From the NCBI GenBank assembly GCA_036867785.1, contig CP145409.1, positions 1,426,001 to 1,490,000 on the forward strand: DNA of 64,000 bases, written 5' to 3'. How positions within the stretch are numbered: position 1 is the first letter of the stretch; each line of letters starts with the position of its first letter. Source of the stretch: Plasmodiophora brassicae. Lineage: Eukaryota > Endomyxa: Phytomyxea > Phytomyxea > Plasmodiophorida. Positions 10,750-23,078 of the stretch are shown one piece after another. Made by a program: the position numbers and the translations under genes. Below the pieces are notes generated by a model. It was not told where the DNA came from. It did not search any database and saw nothing but the letters and a program-made list of their open reading frames with translations.

Positions 10750-13700
10750 GAGATCTCTTGAACATCCTTTCGGGGAAGGTTTCAAAGAAGGACGCGATGG
10801 TGGCCACCGCGCAGGAGATGCTGCTGGAAGATGACGTCGATGATCGACAACAAGGACAGAGCGTGCAAGGCTCAACGATCGTCCTGCAGATGAACAAGGC
10901 GCCGACCTTGAAAAGCATGGACCGCAAGGCCGTCACGACGTTCATGGCCGAGCTGAAGACGTATCGGAATCACTTCCGGGACGATCCGAACGCCAAGGGC
11001 CAGATCCCGCGGTCAGTGAGGAGTATGATCGACCCCGGTCTGCTCAGGGCGATCTGCAAGTGGGAACTCGGCAAGGACGCCGAGGGGGTGACGGAGAGCG
11101 ACCTGATGGACTGGATGAAGAGGCATCTCGAGCAGGATCGCTCGACGGACGCGAACATCGACCGGGAGATGCGGAAGCTGGCGATGAAGCTGACCATCAC
11201 CACACCAGCGGCAAGGGTCGTGAACCTCGTGCAGCAGTACGAGGAATTGGTCGCGCGCAACGGGTGGCAGGACCTCTTCACGTCCCGCGAGGGACGGAAG
11301 AACCTGGTCAAGTACCTACTGGGTGCTGTGCGCCCATCCGGTTTACAAGCGCTCATGCGGACCCTCGTCATGAAGCGCCAGACCGATCTCCAGAAGGACC
11401 CTTTGGAATTCTATCGGGTGCTGAAGGAACGGGCTGCATCGTATGAGGAGACGATGTTGTACATGGAGCCGGGACGTGAGGATGGCAAGGGGAAGGGAAA
11501 GGTCAAACCCACCCCAAAGAAGCGAGGGGCGCAGACGGATGAAGGAGGCGATGGAGGCCGGGACACGAAACGACACCGGAAGGACCTGCGATGTTTCAAC
11601 TGTGACGAGGTTGGACATCCAGCGTTTCGTTGCCCGAAGAAGCCTACCAAGAAGCAGGTCGCAGACCTGCTGAAGGATCGCCGCAAGGGGCCAACGGGAA
11701 GGGATGGACCCCGTAAGGCCAAATCTGATAAAGATGACGACTTGTCAGAGTACCCATGGCTTCCAGTGGTAGGAAGAGTGTCGGAGGGGGCGCAGAGGAC
11801 AGGGGACCAAGTAGTCGTTCGTGTAAACGGACATGAGGAAGACTACGTTGGGGTTCTGGACAGTGGAGCGACATCGGTTGACGTTCTGATGCCATTGACC
11901 ATAGCGCGCGAGCTAATGGAGCGGGACCCATTGTTAACAATGGAGAACCTCCAGAAGCCGGAAACGTTCTGTCTGGTAGACAGAGAAACGAAGCACACAG
12001 CCTACCATGTGATGATACTGGATCTGGGACTGACGACGACGGCAGGCGAACTGATCACTCGCCGGCGCCGATGCCTTGTATGGGACATTCCTGAAAAGGA
12101 AATAATCCTAGGGGAGAGGCTGTTGGACGACTTGGGTATCCACCCAAAGAAGGCCCTGGACGTACTCATTAAGAGCACGCCGAAGAAGGGGAATGACGTC
12201 ATGGATGAAGTGCACAATATGGCAAACGAGATGCCACCTCTCTGGGAAGGGGAGGAAGAGGAAACAGAGGATGTGAGGATCGGAACCGATTCCACAGACT
12301 CCCTGGAAAGGGAGATGGACGGGATGGTCGAGCGCGCATTGAGGAATGGCCTACCGCAAGCGATGGGGAAATCGCTTCGGAAACTCGTCAGAAGATATAG
12401 GGACGTTTGGCGTATGAGCATTGGACCTGATGGTCCAGCCAGGGTTACACCATTTGTCACGGAGCTGAAACCGGATGCGGAACCTTACAGGTGCCGAGCC
12501 AGAAAGTACAGTATGGAGGACAGTGCTTTCATGGAGGAATTCGTCGCCCAATTGAAGAAGTATGGCCTAGTCGTTGAAAACTACAACGCGAAGTGGGCTT
12601 CACCGGTGGTGGTGGTGACGAAGCCAGGGGGCGGAAAGCGGTTCTGTGTTGATCTCAGAGCTGTTAATGCCAAATGTGTCGCCGTGGCGTGGCCTATGCC
12701 ACATCAGGAGGCGATACTCAGGAACCTGGCAGGCTCGAGGTTCTGGTTTAAGCTAGACGCGTTCAAAGGCTTCTGGATGATGCCGCTGGATGAAGCGTGT
12801 CAGGAGATCTTCTCCTTCATGACAGATAAGGGGGTGTATAAGCCAACGAGGTCGATGCAGGGGGGAATGAACTCCGCCCCTCAGTATCAAGGGAGGATGT
12901 TTGAGGTGTTCGGGGAACTTATGTTCCACAAACTAATCATATGGATCGATGATCTAATGGGGCATGCCCAAAGGGAGGATGATTGGTTCCGAACGTTGGA
13001 ACGGACTCTGATGCTAGCCGAACGGCACAGCATCAAGTTCAACGTGGAGAAGTGTGAGCTCTTCACAACAGAGGTTCGGTTCTGTGGAAGGATATTCACG
13101 CCAGAAGGGGTAAGGCACGATCCTGCTAGGATTGAGGCTTTAATGGCGATACCACAGCCGAGGACGGCAAGGGACTTGCAACAATTCCTTATGGCAACTC
13201 AGTGGATGAGTAGGTCCATCCCTGAGTACAACAGGAAGGTACACCTGTTACAGAGGATATACGAGGATGCCATGAAGGACCAACCTGGCAGGACGAAAGC
13301 CATTGCCAGGAGGGTGCGATTGTGCAAATATGGATGGTCACCCGAACATGCGCTGGCATTCGAGAAACTGAAGATGGCAGTGGCGGACACGGTCCAACTA
13401 GCGTACCCGCGAAAGGACCGGATCCAATGCCTATTCTCAGATGCAAATGAGGTTAACAGCGCGGCGGTAGTCACACAGATTCCGCCTGAGGACTTGGGTA
13501 AACCAGTGCATGGGCAGCGACATGAACCGCTGGGTTTCGTCGGACACAAGTTCGCGGGCCCAGAGCGGAACTGGTCCACGGTGGAGAAGGAAGGGTTCGC
13601 GATCAAGGATGGGATTGACAAACTGGACTATCTCGTTACAACCAACGAGCAGTTTCGTTTGTTTACCGATCATAGGAATCTCGTGAGGATATTCTCACCA

Positions 13701-15662
13701 ACGGACGTGTCAAAGCCAACGGCGCAGAAACTGCAACGATGGGCACTGGACATACAGAGGGTCAACTACGTCATTGAACACATTGCGGGGGAGGACAATG
13801 TGTGGTCGGATCTTATGACGCGGTGGGGTGCACCGGACGGTGGGCCTGATGACCAGCACCTAGAGGTACGCACGATCAGGAGGATAACGCTTCAAATTGA
13901 GGACGGATATCGGGTACGGCCGTTACAAAGGAAGGAATTCCAATGGCCGACCGTGGACGAAATCCGTAAGGCTCAGAGGAAATGGCTCAGAGGAACGAAA
14001 CGACCGAAGAATGGTGATGATCTCTTCGTCACAGGGAAGGGACAGGTGATCATACCAGACGAATGCAACGAGCTGAAACTGCAGCTATGCGCTATTGCTC
14101 ATGCGGGCGGAAACAGTGGGCATCTAGGACTGAAGGCCTCGTTGAGGAAGTTGGGGGAGTTCTGCCATTGGGCACACTGCGATGAGGACATGAGGACGTT
14201 CTGCAACGCGTGTTTGAACTGTCTACCGACAAGGGGCGGGGTTAGGATTCCCAGGCCATTGGGAACAGCTGTTCATGGTGTTAGGCCGAATCAGGTGATT
14301 CACTTGGATTGGCTATACATGATGGCGGCTCAGAAGGGCGGAAGACATGATCTGCAATGGAACCTGATAATCAGGGATGATCTGTCTGGCATGGTCAAGA
14401 TTACTCCTGACCATACACCCAATGCGGAAACCACTGTAGAGGCACTGCTCGAATGGAGGGCTATCTTCGGAACGTTTGAGTTGATGGTGTCAGACATGGC
14501 GTCTTGCTTTCTGGCAAACGTTGTGAAGGAACTGGCGCGTCGATGTGGATTTGCTCATCACCCGACTGTTGCCTATGGGCATTACAGTAATGGATCAATT
14601 GAGGTGATCAACAGGAACTACTTGCAACTAGTCAGAGCACTTCTGTCTGAATTGCAGTGGGACAAATACGATTGGCCATGGTTGAACCACAACATTGAAC
14701 ACACGATCAATCACAGGTCGCAGGCGCGTACCAACGGGAATGCGCCAGTGACAGTGATGATGGGACGTCAACCAGACAACCCGCTGAAGCAAGTGTTCAA
14801 GAGGCCAGGGGATGAGAAGTATGGGGAAGCTACACTCTCAAAGGAGCATATTCAGGAGCTAGTCATGCAATTGCAGACGTCGCTGAATGAAATGCACAAG
14901 GGAGCAGTGCAGCAATCGAAGAAAATCCGAGCCGTACACAGGAAGAGGAGCGACGCGTACCGACGAGCAACTGCACCGAACTTTCAGATCGGTGACTATG
15001 TACTCATCGGATTGCCTGAACCGGGTAAGGTTCCGGGCAAGAAGCTCTTTATGAAGTGGCGGGGCCTATATCAAATAACTGATAGCCACGAGAACTACAC
15101 CTACGAGGTGAGGAATATGTTCAATGAGACGGACACTCGAACCGTTCACGGGGACCGCGTTCGCCTCTATGAACATGGCAAAGTGAATGCCACTGAGGAA
15201 CTGAAGCGACAGATGGATTATGACAATGAGCGTTTCGCCATTGAAGTCTTCAAGGACTGCAGGCACAGTCCGGAGACAGGGGAATTGGAATTGTTGATCG
15301 GATGGAAGGGTTTCTCTGAAGCGGAGGATTCATGGGAGCCAATCTGCAGGTTGGCGATGGATGTACCGAAGCTGGTGAAGGCACATGCCGCCAGGATGAG
15401 GAAGGAGAAACATCACCTTGCTGATGAGGTTAAGGAGTTACTTAAGGCGGAAGGAGTCCAGTAGGCTAGTCATGCTTTTTTCCCGGATGCGCGCTGGGTT
15501 ATTTTAATGCCGACGGCCATGTGACGACAGAAGCCAAAACTGTGTTCTACGAAGATTGAGACTTAATTATGTTAATTAGACTATATTAAGGAGAAGACAT
15601 GATTAGGATACACCACCACTGAAGACACCTGCAAGGAGGAGCATTTCGTTGAAGGAGGGGAA

Positions 15663-15838
15663 TGTGCCGGCTCCAAGCTATAAGACAAGAATAGCTGTGA
15701 TCCGGCTAGGCCGCCCTAAGAATGACGGACATGCACGGAGTGCGCACGGAGTCCGCACGGCGTCCGTGGGAGCTGCAGGTCGGGGACACAGACGATTATA
15801 CTACACGGCTGATATACCATCACCGTTGGGACGTCACA
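15663..15838 (+). repeat. 3' LTR of the Ty3/Gypsy element
   Basis: Same 176 bp as the 5' LTR. Preceded by the purine tract GAAGGAGGGGAA. Confidence 0.93.
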
Positions 15839-16280
15839 AGCCCGACACACGTCGAATTAAGATCGTCATCAATTACCAGGTCAACAATTCGATTTGTTGG
15901 AGACATGGCTTCTACAACATCGTCCGTGATGCTTAAAGGTGGCGACTTGTTCGCAACTCGACGAATCACATCGGCATCGACATCTCTGCTCAACAGTCAT
16001 GTAAGAGCCCCCAAACGGGAATGCGCCCGAAGAAGAGCATACATGCTGGCTATCTCGGCGATATCTTGACGAACATCGTGAATGGGCTTGTCGATTCGGG
16101 GACTGTGATCAGACGATGCCCTCAATGAGGCTCCCTGTCGACGACGACATCAACAATGGTCAATGCGAGGAAGTCCGTCCGGAGGTTGCGACTATGGAAT
16201 TGTTGAACGTGGCCGACGCGGAGACCCGACTCGATGTAATGTGTAACGTGACGCCCGAACTGTGACGCGTTGTCGTCCGC

Positions 16281-16305
16281 TGAACGCCCTAGCCGCTAGG
16301 GCGTT
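16281..16305. repeat. Perfect short palindrome next to the pogo end
   Basis: GAACGCCCTAG and its complement CTAGGGCGTTC are separated by three bases, immediately outside the left terminal repeat of the pogo element. Confidence 0.7.
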
Positions 16306-16309
16306 CCTA

Positions 16310-18403
16310 CGGGCAGAATGACGCTAGGCCCTACCGTAAACTTCGATGCGCTGTGCCTAGCGCATCCTGTGCCCCCCTGTCCAAAAAAAGGCTTCGAACT
16401 TTTTTGCGACCACCGACTACGAGGGCCAGTCAGCTCGACATCATATCAGGCCCGAATTTCAAGGTCGCAACCACAGCATGGTCCCGATCCGACAGCTGAC
16501 CGGCGATGTCGTCCGTCCATGTTGAGATTGTAGGGATCGAGATCGGCAACCGTGGACGCTGCTGTCAAGAGCACACCGTGTGCGGGTCTGTCCTGGAACC
16601 AGACAGCATTGTCCGGTTGCGTATTGTTCAAATCATTAATGGTAAGTCATCCCTAATTCGTCGACGATTTAACGACAATGATATCCCCAGATGCGGGCAA
16701 CACCGAGACGGCAATTGCCGTTTATCGTGTGAGGAACGGTTCTGATCAATGTTTGGTGGGATTCCTGCCCCGTCATTACATTGCGAGAGCCAACCGATTC
16801 GACAACCGACTTGCAAGAGTTGTCGAATTGTACTCTCGCTCTGACAATGTGTACGACCGTCGACGGTCGCATCGCCATGGCGGCATGGCACGTTGTATCC
16901 TGCTGTAACGCCATCTATTGTTTATTCGGTATCTGTAAAGTAGGGAAAATCATGGCTACGCCATGACCTTCGGATCACATCAGGCGATAGCTCTTGCAAC
17001 GATCGGATTATCCACGATGCCACTTGAGGACGTGTTGGTGGATCCAACGGGTCACCGATGGGCTTTTCCAGTAACCAATGCTCCCATTGATCCCGGATTC
17101 GTGACTTAAATGATCGGTTGACACCCACGTCGATCGGCTGAACGAGTGCGGTGCAATGGCTGGGAACATGCTCCACCTGGACGCCAATACTGTTGATGCT
17201 CAACAGCACTGGTGCCATAACGTGGCATCGGAAAGAATCCAGAAGCAATACAGGACTTTGAGCCTCAACAGGCACACTCGCAATGTACGGTTGTAGACAC
17301 TGTTAAACTCTGTTAGTTCAATGATCGTGCCATACTGAAGGCGATACCTTCTTAACCCATTGTTGCATAGTAGCGCCATCCATCCAAGCGTGCGGCTGGC
17401 ACGCGTATTCGCTGCCAGGCGGATATTCCGGCAGCTCGCGTGTCGCGATGCGGCCCTGAGGCTGACCTTTGAAAATGATCATAGGCCGAAGAATCGAACC
17501 ACTGGCAGTAACGGCTACTGCTACAGTGACCCTGAGCGTCGACGACGATGTCTTGCGCATGTTGACATGCCTCGCGCCGACACGATCGATCGTCCGGTTT
17601 CGAGACATGTCAAAGAAGACTGCCGTCTCATCCATATTGATGATCAGCCTCTTGTCGAGGCTGGCAATACGCGGTACGATGGAAGCCATGAAGGTTCCCG
17701 CCAGACGCCGTTCTTGCTCTGGCCCGACAGACGAGGAGGGCGTGCATACACGCGTCGTTAGACGATGCCTTTTTAAGAAACGCCTTAGCGTCGACTCCTT
17801 GGCGTTAGAAGACTTTTCCTTAAGCCCCGAAAACATTTCACAAGCATACTGTTTGAGGCTATTTAACGATATTCCTAGACGAAGGTTCTATGAGTTCCAC
17901 TACAACGAAATGCGGGCGTAGTTGAAGGTAGTACCTATCCCTGCGTCCCGTCTATCAAAGATCCACCGAAGCAGATCGTCTTCTTCTTGCTCTGTGAACG
18001 TAGGCGCCCGACCACGAGAAATCGTTGTTGCATCGGGGCGCGATTGACTTAGGCGCGTCTCCAGTTTCTTCCACCGTCGGATTTGACTGGGTGCAACGCC
18101 ATTGGCATCGGCGAAGTTATGCAACGATGTACCTTGTACTGATGCGCGGCACCAGCACATCAAAATGGCCAGCTTGTCGGCGTTCGTTATGGACTGGCGG
18201 GAGTGCATCGCGGTCGATGCGAACGCCTGAGGCGGCAATGGTTTAAATGTTCCGCCCGGCTCGGAAGTCTGCAGCTCGCACCCCACCCAAAAAAACGCCG
18301 CATGTTCGGGCAAAAAATTAAACAAAACCTTACATCACTGCATAATTTTTTTGACATTGCTGGGTACAGCGCATCGAAGTTTACGGTAGCGTCATTCTGC
18401 CCG
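16310..18403 (-). mobile_element. Decayed pogo-like DNA transposon (2.1 kb)
   Basis: Ends carry inverted repeats starting CGGGCAGAATGACGCTA and continuing CCGTAAACTTCGATGCGCTG; the left copy has seven extra bases. TA precedes the left end, while the right flank reads TG. The minus-strand transposase is read from about 18325 to 16922: an N-terminal psq-like HTH (ADKLAILMCWCRASVQGTSL), a CENPB-type HTH (EEDDLLRWIFDRRDAGIG), then the DDE core with NMDETAVFFD, LLLDSFRCH and ALVQPIDVGVNRSFK. All three blocks lie in one frame but are separated by four stop codons (two TAG, one TGA, one TAA), so it is a pseudogene by point decay without frameshift. Confidence 0.88.
16922..18325 (-). pseudogene. pogo-type DDE transposase pseudogene
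   Basis: The open stretches 18325-17900, 17836-17318 and 17275-16922 are all in the same reading frame. The first stop pair lies at about 17837-17899 and the second at about 17276-17317. Catalytic aspartates D1 (MDET) and D2 (LLDS) and the QPxDVG block typical of pogo transposases are still readable. Family length is about 450-500 residues, which this span fits. Confidence 0.82.
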
Positions 18404-19029
18404 TGGGACGAATACCCATTGTCGTCCCGCGCAATCCTTCTATCAATCCACACCGAGCGCGGCTAATTGGCATACCTATTTTCCAGCAGATTAGCCACAA
18501 CCCTGATCGTGCCTCGAAGTCGAGATGACGTCAGCTCACGTTGCTTCGCCATACGACAAGGTGACGAGAGCCAGGACAACACTATTAATATTCCGACAAC
18601 GAGGTACCACCGTACCGGGCAGGCCTGCAGCGCCCCAGGTCGCCGGTCGTCGGGCAGGACCAACGCGGCGCCTTCATCGAGCGCATCACCAGGCGGGCGA
18701 CACCGCAGCCCGATCTCACACGCCACGACGAGTTGGTACTGGTGTCCACGTACCTGCAGGAGCGGGCGCACCGACAGCGATTGGGGACGGTTGCCTTCGG
18801 CGGGCACGTCCCCATTCGTACTCGTACGACACGCACTCAGGCGGACGTGCCAGCATGGGTCTGCGCCCTCTTCTGATCGACTCGATGTTAACCAGGCGAC
18901 AGTCCAGCAACAACACGGCCGGATCCGTCGCCGGACAACGCCTCAGGCGCACAATAACAGGAACAAGGACGTGCCCTGGGCTGTCCAACTGTTCGCACGA
19001 TCGACTGACCACAATACATACTACGGGGA
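18404..19029. other. Spacer, no recognised gene
   Basis: A plus-strand frame around 18600-18850 reads protein-like (AFIERITRRATPQPD, HDELVLVSTYLQER) but I cannot assign it and the frame is closed on both sides. Possibly a gene remnant. Confidence 0.35.
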
Positions 19030-20159
19030 TACGAAACGAGGGGGAACGCACAGCCTCTCCAGAAATGGTGATCATTCGTGCTGAGTACTACGCCTTTCGT
19101 GAGACGATGCGATTACCGGTCCCAGTCAACGGCGCCCTCTTCAGCGGCACGCGCCGACTCGTGTTCCTGTGGCGCCGTCGCGACACAGCAAGGGACATTT
19201 GAAGGCCCACAGACTACGATGGACATGTCGTACTCGTTTATTGTTGGATAAAGGAGCTGGGCGTCAGCGTACCCGATCACCCCTCTTCCTGCTATACAGC
19301 GACAGGGACGGCTGTGACGACACGGCTGACGTGATCGCGGATGCGGTCGTCAACTTCGATGCGATACGTGGCGTGCTGCGTTCGGGTCGGTCGTGGCCCC
19401 GGCGGGTACAATGCCCGACCGCGGCGCCTGACGGCGCGCCTAATTTTGGGCGACCCTGGAGGGACGACTTGACGGTGCCGTTGCGCGCGCCACCCTAGCG
19501 TCGTCGGCGGCATGTCCAGTCGCAGTACAAGTCCAGGTGGCCTGTGTGGCACCGGCGTCTTCGACCGCCATGGCACCGACGGCCATCGACATCAGCTGGC
19601 GTCCCGGTGATGTCAGCGGGGATCTGCGGCGACAGATCAGTGGTCGGTAGCTGACCCGGACTGGCAGAGGCACGTACGGCTCGTCAGCGTGTACATAACG
19701 ACCTTCATCGTCGCCATGCATCCTTGTTCGACGTAGGTTGCACACGTGCCAAAGTGTGAACCGACACGGTGGTGGTAACGACGTCTGCCCATGCGGCCAG
19801 TCGCGTTGCCTGCTGAATCAGATGGCAGCGGTCAGCGGGTAGGGCGGTCGTGGCTAAGGCGGCACGTTCAGGGCGTAACTGATCGAAGTCAGCACCCGGA
19901 TGCAACCATGGCGGGACATACGGTTGAGAACATACCACGGCGACGAATGGATCCACTAGGTATTTAAACAGAAGCGGAAAATGGTGCTCGAGGGAAGGAA
20001 CTGGTGCAGCGAAACGGGCCCACGCAGGACGTAACTGGATGGTAGCCAGAAAACATCAGGGCAGGAGGACAACAACGTCAACGAGATGCGATCGCAGACC
20101 GACCCGGCGCAATGGGTATTTCGCAAAGTCTCCGCTGACCGACACTGGGCGTTTGGCGA

Positions 20160-21140
20160 CGCCGAGAACGACCCGGGGCCCCGACCTCAACCATCGCGGG
20201 TGAACGAATAAGTTCAGGGCGTAACTGTTCGACAATTAACAAACGTCAGGGCAGGAGGGCAACCGGGGTCAACGGTGGCGGACGCACCCTGAAACCGTGC
20301 GACTAGACGATCGAGGCGGGGGACCCGGTCGCTTCCTGCCTTTCAACGACGCCTGCATTGCCTGACGTACAGCGTTGTAATGGGGCGTCTGGCGACGAAG
20401 AGCGGGGGGGATGGCACCCCCCGTCTTGCCGTTCAACGACGCCCCCGCTGACCGGCGCAAGGCGTCTGGCGGCGAGGAGAGCGATCCAGGTCCCGACCTC
20501 GACCATGACGAGACGAACGAACAAATTCAGGGCGGAGGTACCTATACGACAATTAATAGATGTCAGGGCACGAGGGCAACCAGAATCAACGGTGGCGGAC
20601 GCACCCTGAAACCGTGCGACTAGACGACCGAGGCGCGGGACCCGGTCGCTTCCTGCCGTTCAACGACGCCCGCATTGCCTGACGTACAGCGTTGTAATGG
20701 GGCGTCTGGCGACGAAGAGCGGAGGGACGGCACCCCCCCTCTTGCCGTTCAACGACGCCCCCGCTGACCGGCGCAAGGCGTCTGGCGACGAGGACAGCGA
20801 CTCGGGCCCGCGACCTCGACCATGGCGAGCGAACAATAGTTCAGGGCGGAGGTACCTATAAGGGAATTAATAGACGTCAGGGCACGAGGGCAACCGGGGT
20901 CAACGGTGGCGGACGCACCCTGAAACCGTGGGACTAGACGATCGAGGAGCGGGACCCGGTCGCTTCCTGCCGTTCAACGACGCCTGCAATGCCTGACGTA
21001 CAGCGTTGTAATGGGGCGTCTGGCGACGAAGAGCGGAGGGACGGCACCCCCCCTCTTGCCGTTCAACGACGCCCCCGCTGACCGGCGCAAGGCGTCTGGC
21101 GGCGAGGAGAGCGATCCGGGTCCCGACCTCGACCACGGGC
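20160..21140. repeat. Tandem repeat, ~315 bp unit, three copies
   Basis: CAGCGTTGTAATGGGGCGTC recurs at about 20370, 20686 and 21001. Same family as 3880-4660, inverted. Confidence 0.85.
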
Positions 21141-21240
21141 GCCAACGGGACCTGACCAACAAGGGGGCGGATCAGCGGGTGACCCTGATGACGATTGCAC
21201 GCGGTCGCTGGGCTTACCGGGGGTCGCGACGCAGCGCGGC

Positions 21241-21951
21241 TTAGACCGCCTCCGGCACGTACGAATCGACGCGGACCGGCCCCGCCCCGATCATGCCGAG
21301 CGCCTCAGGCTGCCCGTACCGACGACGACGGCTCCGGACGACGACGCCTGCTGTCCTGACGAGGCGATGCACCTCGGGCGGCTGTTGGACAGCAGGCGGG
21401 CGCGGACGCCACGTGTAGGACGGCGTCGGCTCCGGCAGGCGGTCGACGGCCGCGACGATCCGCCGTAGCTCACGATCCTCCTGCTCGATGTAGTACTCGA
21501 ACAGGAGGAACTCGACAGTTTCCCGCATGCGCTCGAAAGCACGTCGGTACTCCTGTACACGCTCATGCGGATCGTCGGACGACGCGTAGCGGTGACGTGG
21601 CGCCGGGACCGGCTCGGGTCCCCGAACCGCGCGACGGTCCCGTCCCAGTTGCATCTTGTTGAACAGCCATTGCGTTCGATCAGGGCGCCAGGAGGCGTCC
21701 CGTCGAACGCAGGCGGGGACTTGGACCGTCGGCGTGGGGACCCTGCGCTGCTCAGATGGACCGGCCCTTTGGGCGTCACGACCGGCGCTGGAACGGGCGG
21801 CGCTCGCGGCTCGGGCGGGTCCGCCGTCCTGAGCGCTGACGCGCTGTGCAACCTTCTTGGCCTTGGTGCCGGGGCGGGCGGCGCGGGCGGGACGCGGTCG
21901 GGCTCGTGAGCTCGACGCGCGTGATGGGAGGCGGGGAGCGAACACGGGCAT
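21241..21951 (-). CDS. Hypothetical basic protein, copy 2 of the inverted-repeat pair
   Basis: Mirror copy of the 3040-3750 ORF, also 236 codons from the equivalent ATG and open throughout. Amino-acid differences from copy 1 over the extended frame are Gly/Thr, Thr/Ala and Ala/Val. The surrounding non-coding parts of the arms differ more, which suggests either constraint on this frame or gene conversion. Function unknown; see copy 1 for the visible composition. Confidence 0.45.
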   Translation of the reverse strand: MPVFAPRLPSRASSSRARPRPARAARPGTKAKKVAQRVSAQDGGPARAASAARSSAGRDAQRAGPSEQRRVPTPTVQVPACVRRDASWRPDRTQWLFNKMQLGRDRRAVRGPEPVPAPRHRYASSDDPHERVQEYRRAFERMRETVEFLLFEYYIEQEDRELRRIVAAVDRLPEPTPSYTWRPRPPAVQQPPEVHRLVRTAGVVVRSRRRRYGQPEALGMIGAGPVRVDSYVPEAV

Positions 21952-21989
21952 CGTGAGAGATCGATGACAACCCCAAGACACCCGAATCA

Positions 21990-22330
21990 CTGTGGCGAAA
22001 GGATCCACGCGGGGTGCTCGAGATACGCTCTGCCAGCCAGGGCAGTTGCAGGCAGTCGCAGAGCGTATCGTTGCGATCAGCGCCAGGCGCTGTCCAGGCG
22101 CGTGACAGGCAGGCAGGCACAGACTCTGGCGCGTGGAAACGCGTGGCAGATGAGGAAGACGTCAGTACTAGCTGACAGCCAGGGCAGTTGCAGGCAGTCG
22201 CAGAACGCACCGTTGCGATCAGCGTCAGGCGCTGTCCAGGCGCTGTCCAGGCGCTGGCCAGGCAGGCAGGTACAGACTCTGCCGCGTGAGACCGCGTGGC
22301 AGACGAGGAAGATGGTACTAGTACTGGCTG
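21990..22330. repeat. Tandem repeat, ~150 bp unit, two to three copies
   Basis: GCCAGGGCAGTTGCAGGCAG recurs at about 22036 and 22184, each followed by TCGCAGA and by a block of AGGCGCTGTCC steps. Same family as 2682-2985. Confidence 0.75.
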
Positions 22331-23078
22331 TGCCCATGTGGCTGCAGGGGGAATCCGGCTGCCAGGCATCCGGCCAGACTGTAGGCATTATCATCGCCAA
22401 AGCGTGCAAGGTCATCACAATGACGGATGCAACGTCGGTAGGCACCGAACGGGCCGATGAAACGTTCTTTCGACGTCGCCGCGTTACCGACGATGTCCAT
22501 CGCTTGATCAAGGACACACCGACGTTCGTCCAGGATCGTACTTGGCTGCTTGTTCGATCCAAGGGGCAGAGTAACGCTCATAAGTGCCTCCTGAAATTCT
22601 CGGGATACACGAGCGAGGCGCTGCGTGAGGCGCGACGCTACATGAATGGACACGTTCGTACAGGAGCAGCAGTACGCGGGACCAAGACGTTCATATCTTC
22701 GCCCACTCCGGCGCGCGACGCCAGTAGGTACTCGTCGGCATCGTCAGATGAGTCTATGCTTCACGGCGCCGACATCCCGCCCCGTTTCAGGAATGGTGGT
22801 GATCCGTATCTCGGACCCCGCTTGGGGATGTCCGCCCGGATTGTCACTCGATCTGGGACTGATCAATGCCAGATCGTCAGGCCTGGACATCGGCAGACTC
22901 GGCGCAGTGACCACGTGCTGATGGTTACATTCATACAACACCGAATGTGCCGTATCTCATTCCGAATTGCGAAGCCAGATGACGAGCACAGCAGCAACGT
23001 GTCAGTGACTCGGTGATCGTGTATTGGGTGCCTGACGAATTAAAGCAGAACGCGCGTGTTGATAGATGGCCGACGCGA
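22331..23078. other. Spacer downstream of the CXC gene
   Basis: A plus-strand frame runs from 21964 to 23016 through repeat and spacer sequence; it resembles no family and I read it as chance. About 22900-22985 is the parent-like copy of the fragment at 2475-2570. Confidence 0.4.

Larger units (their letters stand above)
10574..15838 (+). mobile_element. Ty3/Gypsy LTR retrotransposon with chromodomain (chromovirus-like), looks whole and young
   Basis: Two 176 bp LTRs (10574-10749 and 15663-15838) look identical by eye, so the insertion is recent. The flanks share AGCC (or AAGCC, depending on where the LTR end is drawn). A purine-rich tract directly precedes the 3' LTR. One continuous coding frame between them shows, in order, gag with a CCHC zinc knuckle, aspartic protease, reverse transcriptase, RNase H, integrase and a C-terminal chromodomain. 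It appears unbroken. It landed in one arm of a foldback repeat. Confidence 0.95.
9850..16110. repeat. Foldback repeat interrupted by the 10574-15838 LTR element
   Basis: Sequence from about 10000 to 10400 is inverted as about 10438-10573 plus 15839-16110, so the two halves form a hairpin with a short centre near 10415. A further partial direct copy lies at about 9850-9990. The LTR element sits inside the right arm of the hairpin. An open frame (10120-10530) crosses the centre; its product resembles nothing I know. Confidence 0.75.
19030..22330. repeat. Right arm of the large inverted duplication
   Basis: Reverse-complement counterpart of 2680-5700. It is slightly longer because the ~315 bp tandem repeat has three units and the ~150 bp repeat has an extra unit. 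Confidence 0.8.

Noticed and set aside
21964-23016. 350-codon plus-strand frame
   Set aside because: It starts inside the inverted repeat, crosses tandem repeats, and resembles no family.
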